A program made the position numbers and the translations under genes. 64,000 nt of DNA, taken from contig NZ_CP035103.1 of assembly GCF_006094695.1 (NCBI RefSeq), forward strand, positions 1,984,001 through 2,048,000. The letters run 5' to 3'. This document shows, one piece after another, positions 16,878-24,163 of the stretch (position 1 is its first letter; each line of letters opens with the position of its first letter). The stretch is from Kocuria rosea. Its GTDB lineage: Bacteria > Actinomycetota > Actinomycetes > Actinomycetales > Micrococcaceae. The notes beneath the pieces were generated by a model. It saw only the letters and a program-made list of their open reading frames with translations, did not search any database and was not told the origin of the DNA.

Positions 16878-17834
16878 TCAGCGGCCGAACAGGTGGCGCA
16901 CCACCGACGCGGCCGTGCGCTCGTCGATGAGCAGGTCCGTGACTACGCCCGCCCGCAGGGCGCCCACCACGCCCGGCACCTTGTGGTCCCCCGCCACCAC
17001 GCACAGCCGGCGCGGGATCCGCCGCAGCTCCATGGGCGTGGGCCCGCTCGCCCGCCGGTTGTAGTCGATGTCGGCGTAGGTTCCGTCCTCCCGCAGGAAG
17101 ACCGTGCACACGTCGCCGACCACCCGGTGCGCGGACAGCTCCCGGAGCGCGTCCTCCGGCAGGTAGCCGCTGGTGTACACCTGGGAGATCATCGGACCGC
17201 GGAAGGCCCCCACGCTGAACACCGCCAGGTCCGCCGCGTTGCGCACCGCCAGCACCCGCCGCACCGAGGACTCCTGCCACATCAGCCGCCGCGTCTCCTC
17301 CTGGTCGAAGAACGCGGGGGCGGGGAAGGGCAGCAGCGCGGCCCCGAAGGCCGCCGACATCTGCCCGAGCAGCGCCGAGGACTGCGCCGCCCCCGTGGAA
17401 CGGGCGCTGACCGCGCCGTTCATCTGCACGACCACCGCGTCCCGCGTGGCCTTCGGCTGCAGGTGGCCCCCGATCGCGGAGGTCGTGATCCCCCAGGCGA
17501 CCGCCAGCGTCATCCCGTCCCCGAACCAGTCGCCCAGCAGTCCCGCCGCGGCCCGGGCCACGGACTCCAGCCGCTGCGGCTCCGTGGCCGTGCGCGGCGT
17601 GCCCGCCACGTGCACCGTCACCCCGAAGGCCTCCCGGAGCCGGTGGGACAGGTCGTGTCCCGCGTCCGGGGGAGCCGCGAGGCTGATCCGCACGATGCCC
17701 CGCTCCCGGGCGGCCTGCAGCATCCGCGAGACCGTGGGGCGGGAGACCCCGAAGCGGTCCGCCACCGCCTCCATCGTCATGCCCTGCACGTAGTACAGCT
17801 CCGCCGCGTGGTGGAGCTCGGCATCACCGTGCAT
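16878..17834 (-). CDS. SorC/DeoR-type sugar-binding transcriptional regulator, probably of glpDFK
   Basis: 318 aa. The ATG (MHGDAELHHAAEL) is chosen because GGAGGG lies five bases upstream; a further-upstream ATG would make that ribosome binding site coding. The N-terminal HTH (about 24-45) reads MEAVADRFGVSRPTVSRML. Residues from about 60 form the SorC effector-binding domain, related to sugar-phosphate isomerases, with GMTLAVAWG and GAFRGPMISQ. Divergent from glpD with 119 bp between start codons. The family senses phosphorylated sugars, so glycerol-3-phosphate or a related triose-phosphate is the likely effector and the glp genes the likely target. Effector and sign of control are inferred. 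Confidence 0.87.
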   Translation of the reverse strand: MHGDAELHHAAELYYVQGMTMEAVADRFGVSRPTVSRMLQAARERGIVRISLAAPPDAGHDLSHRLREAFGVTVHVAGTPRTATEPQRLESVARAAAGLLGDWFGDGMTLAVAWGITTSAIGGHLQPKATRDAVVVQMNGAVSARSTGAAQSSALLGQMSAAFGAALLPFPAPAFFDQEETRRLMWQESSVRRVLAVRNAADLAVFSVGAFRGPMISQVYTSGYLPEDALRELSAHRVVGDVCTVFLREDGTYADIDYNRRASGPTPMELRRIPRRLCVVAGDHKVPGVVGALRAGVVTDLLIDERTAASVVRHLFGR

Positions 17835-17864
17835 GTGACCCTCCCTTCCCTGCACGTCCGTTCA

Positions 17865-17879
17865 TTTGCTTTGAGCATA
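17865..17879. promoter_or_regulatory. Candidate operator in the SorC-glpD divergent region
   Basis: TTTGCT at 17865-17870 and AGCATA at 17874-17879 form an imperfect inverted repeat around TTG. The second arm read on the minus strand is TATGCT, a good -10 for the regulator gene itself. This is the least GC-rich patch of the spacer, which fits an autoregulated divergent promoter. Confidence 0.4.
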
Positions 17880-17953
17880 GGTGCAACCCAGGACAGAGTG
17901 TGATGCAGAGCACCTTCCCGACCGCAACCACCCGCCCCGAGGAGTTCCCCACC

Positions 17954-19702
17954 ATGGCCCACCCCACCCTCTCCAGCGCCGAACGGGACCGCGCACTCGC
18001 CGAGTTCTCCGACGGCCCCGAGCTCGACGTCCTCGTGGTCGGTGGCGGCATCACCGGCGCCGGCATCGCCCTGGACGCCGTGACCCGCGGACTGCGCACC
18101 GGCATCGTCGAGGCCCAGGACTGGGCCGGCGGCACCTCGCAGTGGTCCTCCAAGCTCGTCCACGGCGGCCTGCGCTACCTCCAGCAGCTCGACTTCAAGC
18201 TCGTCTCCGAGGCGCTGCGCGAGCGCGAGCTGCTCCTGGACTTCCTCGCCCCCCACCTCGTCAAGCCCGTGCCCTTCCTCTACCCGCTGACCCACCGCTT
18301 CTGGGAGCGGCCCTACGTCACCGCCGGGATCGGCCTCTACGACGCCCTCGCCCACATCGGCGCCAAGGTCGCGACCCTGCCCTACCAGCGGCACTACAGC
18401 TTCAAGGGCGTCCAGCGGGTCTTCCCGGACATCAAGCCCGGCTCCATGGTCGGCGCCGTCAAGTACTGGGACGGCCAGGTCGACGACGCCCGCCTCGTCG
18501 TCACCATCGTGCGCACCGCCGTGCGCTACGGCGCGCTCGCCGCGAACCGCACGCGGGCCGTGTCCTTCCCCACGGACGAGACCGGCCGGGTGGTCGGCGC
18601 CACCGTGCGCGACCTCGAGACGGGGGCGGAGCACACGGTGCGGGCGAAGACCGTCATCGCCGCCACCGGGGTCTGGACCGAGCAGACCCAGGACCTGGCC
18701 CACGCCGAGGGCGGGCTGAAGGTGCTCGCCTCCAAGGGCATCCACATCATCGTGCCCCGCGAGCGGATCCGCGGCGAGAGCGGGCTGATCCTGCAGACCG
18801 AGAAGTCCGTGCTCTTCATCATCCCGTGGGCGCGGTACTGGATCATCGGCACCACCGACACCCCCTACCACCAGGACCTCGTCAACCCGGTGGCCACCGC
18901 GGAGGACATCGACTACGTCATCGACCACGCCAACGTGGTCCTCGACCGGCCGCTCACCCGCGAGGACGTGATCGGCACGTACGCCGGGCTGCGTCCGCTG
19001 CTGCAGCCCGGGACGAAGAAGGGCGGCGGGGACGCGCAGTCCACGAAGATCTCCCGCGAGCACACCGTGACCGAGGTCGCCCCCGGGCTGATCACGATCG
19101 CCGGGGGCAAGCTCACCACCTACCGGGTGATGGCCGAGGACGCCGTGGATCTCGCCCTGGGGGAGGAGCGGGCCAAGGCCGTGCCCTCGGTCACCGACCG
19201 CACTCCGCTGCTGGGCGCGGAGGGCTATCTCGCGCTCAGCCACCAGGCCGGCAGCCTGGGCGCCCGGCACGACTGGAACGAGGAGCGGGTGCAGCACCTG
19301 CTCGGCCGCTACGGGTCGGCGATCACCGAGATCGCCGAGCTCGTGGAGGACCGCCCCGACCTGGGCCGCCCCCTGGAGGGGGCCCCGGCCTACCTGCGGG
19401 CGGAGATCGTGCACGCCTGCACCCACGAGGGCGCGCTGCACCTCGAGGACATCTTCGACACGCGCACCCGGCTCACGTGGGAGCAGGCCCGCCACGGTCT
19501 CGACGCGGTCGAGGAGATCGCGGACCTCGCGGCCGAGGCCCTCGGCTGGGACGACCGGCGGCGGGGGGCCGAGGTCGAGGCCTACCGGCTCCGCTGCGCG
19601 GCGGAGGACGAGGCCGCGAGGACCCCGGACGACACCGCGGCCGCCGCCGCACGGGCGGCGGCCCCCGACGTCCTGGAGCTCGTGCGCCCCTCCGAGGCCT
19701 GA
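17954..19702 (+). CDS. glpD: FAD-dependent glycerol-3-phosphate dehydrogenase
   Basis: 582 aa. The ATG (MAHPTLSSAERD) has GAGGAG ten bases upstream; an earlier in-frame ATG lacks one. It oxidises glycerol-3-phosphate to dihydroxyacetone phosphate at the membrane and passes electrons to quinone. The FAD-binding Rossmann motif is VVGGGITGAGIALDAVTRG (about 29-47). SKLVHGGLRYLQQ (about 74-86) and GGKLTTYRVMAEDAVD (about 387-402) are further signatures. A C-terminal GlpD cap domain (about 415-560) follows. First gene of glpD-glpF-glpK. Confidence 0.95.
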   Translation: MAHPTLSSAERDRALAEFSDGPELDVLVVGGGITGAGIALDAVTRGLRTGIVEAQDWAGGTSQWSSKLVHGGLRYLQQLDFKLVSEALRERELLLDFLAPHLVKPVPFLYPLTHRFWERPYVTAGIGLYDALAHIGAKVATLPYQRHYSFKGVQRVFPDIKPGSMVGAVKYWDGQVDDARLVVTIVRTAVRYGALAANRTRAVSFPTDETGRVVGATVRDLETGAEHTVRAKTVIAATGVWTEQTQDLAHAEGGLKVLASKGIHIIVPRERIRGESGLILQTEKSVLFIIPWARYWIIGTTDTPYHQDLVNPVATAEDIDYVIDHANVVLDRPLTREDVIGTYAGLRPLLQPGTKKGGGDAQSTKISREHTVTEVAPGLITIAGGKLTTYRVMAEDAVDLALGEERAKAVPSVTDRTPLLGAEGYLALSHQAGSLGARHDWNEERVQHLLGRYGSAITEIAELVEDRPDLGRPLEGAPAYLRAEIVHACTHEGALHLEDIFDTRTRLTWEQARHGLDAVEEIADLAAEALGWDDRRRGAEVEAYRLRCAAEDEAARTPDDTAAAAARAAAPDVLELVRPSEA

Positions 19703-19805
19703 GCGCCCACCCGTCCCACCGAGCCCCGTCCCCCGACCCCACCCCCCACCGGCCGTCCCCGACGGGCGGCCGGTCCATCCAATCCGCACCACCTGAGGAG
19801 TCGCA

Positions 19806-20597
19806 GTGCTGTCGATGTCGAACGCAGTGGTACAGGCCGTCGCGCCCACCGTGCCCATCTCCCTGTCCACCGTCTTCTGGTCCGAGGTCGCGGGCACCGC
19901 GATGCTGATCCTGCTCGGCGCCGGCGTGGTCGCCAACGTCGCACTGCCGAGGTCCAAGGGACTCGGCGGCGGGTTCCTGATGGTCAACTTCGGCTGGGGC
20001 CTGGCGGTGTTCGCCGGCGTCTACGTCGCCTGGCAGTCCGGTGCGCACATCAACCCCGCCGTGACCGTGGGGCTGTGGGCCAGCGGCGCCGAGGAGTACG
20101 CCCCCGGGGTGGCCGTCACCCTCGTCAGCACGCTCGTCTACTTCGCCGGTGAGCTGATCGGCGCCTTCCTGGGCGCCGTGCTGGCCTTCCTCGCCTACAA
20201 GAAGCACTTCGACGAGGAGATCGACGCGGCGACCAAGCTCGGGGTCTTCGCCACCGGCCCGGCCGTGCGCTCCTACGGCTGGAACGTGGTCACCGAGGTG
20301 ATCGGCACGTTCGTCCTCGTCATCGTGATCCTGCTCTTCGGCAACACGCCCTCGGAGATCGGGCCGCTGGCCGTGGCGCTGCTCGTGGTCGGCATCGGCG
20401 CGAGCCTCGGCGGGCCCACGGGCTACGCCATCAACCCCGCCCGTGACCTCGGTCCGCGCATCGCCCACGCCGTGCTGCCCATCCGCGGGAAGGGCTCCAG
20501 CGACTGGGCCTACGCCTGGGTCCCGGTCGTGGGCCCGCTCATCGGCGCCGTGCTCGCCGGCGGCTTCTACCAGCTGTACGCCAACGTTCCCGCCTGA
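19806..20597 (+). CDS. glpF: Glycerol uptake facilitator (aquaglyceroporin)
   Basis: 263 aa, GTG start with GAGGAG five bases upstream; six helices plus two half-helices. NPA motif 1 is in [15 protein letters not shown] (about 79-93) and motif 2 in [11 protein letters not shown] (about 207-217). The Asp after NPAR is the hallmark separating glycerol facilitators from water-only aquaporins. It lets glycerol diffuse in for trapping by GlpK. The 103-bp gap after glpD contains a hairpin (ACCGGCCG at 19748-19755 with CGGCCGGT at 19767-19774) that could stabilise or attenuate the transcript. Confidence 0.95.
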   Translation: MLSMSNAVVQAVAPTVPISLSTVFWSEVAGTAMLILLGAGVVANVALPRSKGLGGGFLMVNFGWGLAVFAGVYVAWQSGAHINPAVTVGLWASGAEEYAPGVAVTLVSTLVYFAGELIGAFLGAVLAFLAYKKHFDEEIDAATKLGVFATGPAVRSYGWNVVTEVIGTFVLVIVILLFGNTPSEIGPLAVALLVVGIGASLGGPTGYAINPARDLGPRIAHAVLPIRGKGSSDWAYAWVPVVGPLIGAVLAGGFYQLYANVPA

Positions 20598-20652
20598 CGC
20601 CCGCACCACCACCGACCCGTCCACGACACCACAACGAAGTGAGGGACCACCC

Positions 20653-22176
20653 ATGAGCACCGACACCAAGTACGTCATGGCCATCGACCAGGGCACCACG
20701 AGCTCCCGCGCGATCATCTTCGACCACCGGGGCACGATCGTCAGCACCGGCCAGCTCGAGCACGAGCAGATCTTCCCGCGCGCAGGCTGGGTGGAGCACG
20801 ACCCCATGGAGATCTGGCGCAACGTCCGCAAGGTCGTCGCCGACGCCGAGGCCTCCGCCGAGATCAACGCCCGGGACCTGGCCGCCGTGGGCATCACCAA
20901 CCAGCGCGAGACCACCGTGGTCTGGGACCGCACCACCGGGGAGCCCGTCTACAACGCCATCGTCTGGCAGGACACCCGCACCCAGAAGATCGCCGAGGAG
21001 CTCGGCGGGGAGGTCGGCCCGGACCGGTACAAGGACCGGGTGGGCCTGCCGCTGGCCAGCTACTTCTCGGGCCCGAAGGTCAAGTGGATCCTGGACAACG
21101 TGGACGGCGCCCGGGAGCGGGCCGAGCGCGGGGACCTGCTCATGGGCAACACCGACTCCTGGCTGGTGTGGAACATGACGGGCGGCGTGGACGGCGGGGT
21201 GCACGTCACCGACGTCACCAACGCCTCGCGCACCATGCTGATGAACCTGGCGACCCTCGACTGGAACGAGGAGATCTGCGCCGACATGGGCATCCCCACG
21301 TCGATGCTGCCCGAGATCCGCTCCTCCTCCGAGGTCTACGGCAAGGGCCGCACCCGCGGCTTCCTCAAGGACGTGCCGATCGCCGGCATCCTCGGCGACC
21401 AGCAGGCCGCGATGTTCGGGCAGGCGTGCTTCGAGAAGGGCATGGGCAAGAACACCTACGGCACAGGCAGCTTCGTGCTGATGAACGTGGGCACCGAGGT
21501 GGTGCACTCGGAGAACGGGCTGCTGAGCACGGTGTGCTACAAGATCGGCGACCAGGACGCCGTCTACGCCCTGGAGGGCTCCATCGCCGTGACCGGGTCC
21601 CTGGTCCAGTGGCTGCGCGACAACCTGGGCATCCTCTCCTCAGCACCGCAGGTCGAGTCCCTGGCCGCGTCGGTCGAGGACAACGGCGGGGCCTACTTCG
21701 TCCCGGCCTTCAGCGGCCTGTTCGCCCCGTACTGGCGCTCGGACGCCCGCGGCGCCCTGGTGGGCCTGACTCGCTACGTCAACAAGGCCCACATCGCCCG
21801 GGCCGCCCTGGAGGCCACGGCCTACCAGTCCCGCGAGGTGGTCGAGGCGATGAACGCCGACGCCGGGGTGGACATCACCGAGCTCAAGGTGGACGGCGGG
21901 ATGACCGCCAACGAGCTGCTCATGCAGTTCCAGGCGGACCAGCTCGGGGTCCCGGTGATCCGCCCGGAGGTCACCGAGACCACGGCCCTCGGCGCCGCCT
22001 ACGCCGCGGGCATCGCCGTCGGCTTCTGGTCCGGGACGGAGGAGGTCACCGCGAACTGGGCCGAGAACAAGCGCTGGGAGCCGCAGATGGAGGACGCCGA
22101 GCGCGGCCGGCTGTTCCGCAACTGGCAGAAGGCCGTCACCAAGACCTTCGACTGGGTGGACGAGGACGTCGACTGA
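20653..22176 (+). CDS. glpK: Glycerol kinase
   Basis: 507 aa, ATG start ([14 protein letters not shown]) after GAGGGA. FGGY-family kinase that phosphorylates glycerol to glycerol-3-phosphate. The phosphate-1 motif is [15 protein letters not shown] (about 10-24). [17 protein letters not shown] (about 81-97), the FGGY signature [14 protein letters not shown] (about 266-279) and [19 protein letters not shown] (about 414-432) are all present. Full length, no anomaly. Last gene of the glycerol operon and followed by a strong hairpin. Confidence 0.97.
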   Translation: MSTDTKYVMAIDQGTTSSRAIIFDHRGTIVSTGQLEHEQIFPRAGWVEHDPMEIWRNVRKVVADAEASAEINARDLAAVGITNQRETTVVWDRTTGEPVYNAIVWQDTRTQKIAEELGGEVGPDRYKDRVGLPLASYFSGPKVKWILDNVDGARERAERGDLLMGNTDSWLVWNMTGGVDGGVHVTDVTNASRTMLMNLATLDWNEEICADMGIPTSMLPEIRSSSEVYGKGRTRGFLKDVPIAGILGDQQAAMFGQACFEKGMGKNTYGTGSFVLMNVGTEVVHSENGLLSTVCYKIGDQDAVYALEGSIAVTGSLVQWLRDNLGILSSAPQVESLAASVEDNGGAYFVPAFSGLFAPYWRSDARGALVGLTRYVNKAHIARAALEATAYQSREVVEAMNADAGVDITELKVDGGMTANELLMQFQADQLGVPVIRPEVTETTALGAAYAAGIAVGFWSGTEEVTANWAENKRWEPQMEDAERGRLFRNWQKAVTKTFDWVDEDVD

Positions 22177-22199
22177 CCGCGTCCGCGCCGAGGGCTCGT

Positions 22200-22242
22200 G
22201 CGCCGGAGCGCCGTCCGGGGCTCCCGGGCGGCGCTCCGGCGC
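22200..22242 (+). terminator. Terminator of the glp operon
   Basis: Perfect 14-bp inverted repeat, GCGCCGGAGCGCCG at 22200-22213 and CGGCGCTCCGGCGC at 22229-22242, with a 15-nt loop, starting 24 nt after the glpK stop. No U tract. Confidence 0.75.
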
Positions 22243-22310
22243 GCCGGGACCGGGACGGGGGCCGGCCCGCACCGCGAGCACCCCGGGGCGCGCCACGGCC
22301 CCGCACACGC

Positions 22311-22537
22311 TATAGTAGGACGTCGGCCGGCAAGGCCCGTGCTCCCGCACGACCGGCGCACCGCCTCAACCACGGTGCGCGGCGCGCGGCCACGGCGCTT
22401 GCAGGACAGGAGGATTGCGGCTGATCCTCACCTCTCCGGCGGGACCGATCCCGTCCTCGGAGGCCGGACCGAACAGAACACGCTCCCCCCGCACCGCACG
22501 CCGGACGGGGGAGGGCACCGCATTGTGAAAGGTAAAC
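22311..22537 (+). promoter_or_regulatory. rpsD promoter and long structured leader
   Basis: TATAGT at 22311-22316 is a strong -10; no clear -35 is seen. The implied transcript has about 215 nt before the rpsD GTG. The leader ends with a hairpin, CTCCCCC at 22483-22489 with GGGGGAG at 22507-22513, close to the GAAAGG ribosome binding site at 22526. S4 represses its own mRNA in several bacteria, so this may be an autoregulatory leader; no known S4-leader consensus was recognised. Confidence 0.45.
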
Positions 22538-23170
22538 GTGGCTAACAACACGCGTGCGCGCCGCCAGGTGCGCAAGTCCCGCGCCCTCGGGATCGCCCTG
22601 ACCCCGAAGGCCGAGAAGTACTTCGAGCGCCGTCCCTACGGCCCCGGCGAGCACGGCCGTGCCCGCCGGAAGGCAGACTCGGACTACGCCGTCCGGCTGC
22701 GCGAGAAGCAGCGTCTCCGGGCGCAGTACAACATCCGCGAGAAGCAGATGCACATCGCCTACGTCGAGGCCAAGCGCCAGGAGGGGCAGACCGGTGAGAA
22801 CCTGGTCGCCCTGCTGGAGTCCCGCCTGGACGCCCTGGTCCTGCGCTCCGGCTTCGCCCGGACCATGGCCCAGGCCCGCCAGATGGTCGTGCACCGCCAC
22901 ATCCTGGTGGACGGCGAGCGGGTGGACCGCCCCTCCTACCAGGTCAAGGAGGGTCAGCTGATCCACGTGCACGCCAAGTCGGAGAAGATGGTGCCCTTCC
23001 AGGTCGCCGCCGCCGGCGCGCACCAGGCCGTGCTGCCCGACACCCCGGGCTACCTCGACGTGCAGATCGAGAAGCTGCAGGCCAAGCTGGTCCGCAAGCC
23101 CAAGCGCGCCGAGGTCCCCGTGACCTGCGAGGAGCAGCTCGTGGTGGAGTACTACGCCCGCATGGCCTGA
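22538..23170 (+). CDS. rpsD: 30S ribosomal protein S4
   Basis: 210 aa, GTG start (VANNTRARRQVRKSRALG) with GAAAGG upstream. Primary 16S rRNA-binding protein that nucleates 30S assembly; also a possible antitermination factor and autoregulator. The N-terminal domain has basic KYFERRPYGPGEHGRARRK (about 28-46). The S4 RNA-binding domain runs from about 95 to 160 (SRLDALVLRSGFARTMAQAR, HRHILVDGERVDRPSY). The N-terminal CXXC zinc knuckle found in some S4 proteins is absent (Cys-free C- form), as in most zinc-independent paralogues. Monocistronic, separated from other ribosomal protein genes. Confidence 0.97.
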   Translation: MANNTRARRQVRKSRALGIALTPKAEKYFERRPYGPGEHGRARRKADSDYAVRLREKQRLRAQYNIREKQMHIAYVEAKRQEGQTGENLVALLESRLDALVLRSGFARTMAQARQMVVHRHILVDGERVDRPSYQVKEGQLIHVHAKSEKMVPFQVAAAGAHQAVLPDTPGYLDVQIEKLQAKLVRKPKRAEVPVTCEEQLVVEYYARMA

Positions 23171-23223
23171 TCCTGCGGGCTCCTGCCGCCGGGACCCCCC
23201 CCGGGGCAGGGCCTTCCCTGCGG

Positions 23224-23253
23224 AGAGCCCGCGGCGCCTGCGCCGCGGGCTCT
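23224..23253 (+). terminator. rpsD terminator
   Basis: Perfect 13-bp stem, AGAGCCCGCGGCG at 23224-23236 and CGCCGCGGGCTCT at 23241-23253, with a 4-nt loop CCTG and a short TCTTCC run at its 3' side. One of the best-formed terminators of the window. Confidence 0.85.
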
Positions 23254-23262
23254 TCCGTTCGG

Positions 23263-23268
23263 TACAGT
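23263..23268 (+). promoter_or_regulatory. -10 element for the alaS gene chain
   Basis: TACAGT ten bases after the rpsD terminator, with TTCCGT further upstream as a poor -35. It probably starts the transcript through the DUF948 gene and alaS. Confidence 0.45.
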
Positions 23269-23366
23269 TGATCCCCGGGCACCGCGCCGGTGCCCGTCCC
23301 CGCACGCCCGGGCGGTCCTGCCGCCCCGGCCCCCCCCGACCCGACCAGCAAGGAGCGCGCCGCCCC

Positions 23367-23795
23367 ATGACCGGTGGAGAAATCGCAGGACTGCTCGCCG
23401 CGGGGGTGTTCGCCGTGCTGGTGCTCCTGCTCGCGGTGCCGATCCTCAAGCTCGGCAAGGTCTTCGACGAGCTGCGGCTGACGATCCGCTCGCTCAACAA
23501 CGAGACCGTCCCCCTCATCGACGAGGTCACCCGCACCGTCTCGACCACCAACTCGCAGCTCGAGAAGGTGGACGGGATCACGACCAACGTCTCCGACGCC
23601 TCCGCGAACGTCTCCGCGCTGTCCTCCCTGGTGGCTTCCACCGTGGGCCAGCCGCTGATCAAGGTCGCCGCGTTCTCGCACGGCGTCCGCCGGGCGTTCA
23701 CGGGCGACACCGCCCCGCACGGCTCCCACCGGGCCGACCGCTTCGGGGCCGCCGACGAGCAGGCCCCCGGCGCCCCGGGGGAGGACCGGCCATGA
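23367..23795 (+). CDS. DUF948 membrane-anchored protein
   Basis: 142 aa, ATG start (MTGGEIAGLLAAG) after AAGGAG. One N-terminal membrane helix (about 5-27), then an amphipathic coiled-coil region (about 30-95) rich in Thr/Asn/Val with repeated 'NVSxxSANVSALSS'-like words, then a Gly/Pro/His tail. The DUF948 family is conserved in Gram-positives; its cytoplasmic coiled coil faces inward and the molecular role is not established. In actinobacteria it sits upstream of alaS as here. Its stop overlaps the next start (ATGA). Confidence 0.85.
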   Translation: MTGGEIAGLLAAGVFAVLVLLLAVPILKLGKVFDELRLTIRSLNNETVPLIDEVTRTVSTTNSQLEKVDGITTNVSDASANVSALSSLVASTVGQPLIKVAAFSHGVRRAFTGDTAPHGSHRADRFGAADEQAPGAPGEDRP

Positions 23796-24163
23796 GCTTC
23801 TGGGGCCGGCTCGCCCTCGTGGCCGCCGGCGGCGTGCTCGGCGCCGCCGCCACCCGCCTCGCCCGGTCACCCGGCCAGGACCTCTCCGTGCCGGGCGGCA
23901 GCGGCGCCGCGCGCGCGCCCCGCCCCGGGGACTGGCGCTCCCGGCTCTACCGCTTCGCCGCCACCGTGCGCGCGGGCATGGACGAGCGCGAGGCCGAGCT
24001 GCGCGAGTCCTTCGGCGTCGCCGCCCCCCGGCCGCAGGCCGGCCGTCTCGCCGCCGGCCGCACCGCCCCGCCGGTGCTGGACGGCACCGCCGCCCCCGGC
24101 GCGGCCGGGGCCGCGGCGGAGCCCACCGACCCCTCGACCGAACGCGAAGGAAAGCACCGGTAA
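23792..24163 (+). CDS. Small membrane-anchored hypothetical protein upstream of alaS
   Basis: 123 aa, ATG start overlapping the previous stop by four bases. Residues 4-21 are a hydrophobic Ala/Gly helix, then a linker, and an amphipathic helix at about 46-75 (DWRSRLYRFAATVRAGMDERE) ending in REAELRESFG. The rest is Ala/Pro/Gly-rich. Short proteins with this plan (membrane helix plus a helix rich in 'REAELRxALG') regularly sit between the DUF948 gene and alaS in actinobacteria. Function unknown; the position suggests a partner of the DUF948 protein. Confidence 0.7.
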   Translation: MSFWGRLALVAAGGVLGAAATRLARSPGQDLSVPGGSGAARAPRPGDWRSRLYRFAATVRAGMDEREAELRESFGVAAPRPQAGRLAAGRTAPPVLDGTAAPGAAGAAAEPTDPSTEREGKHR

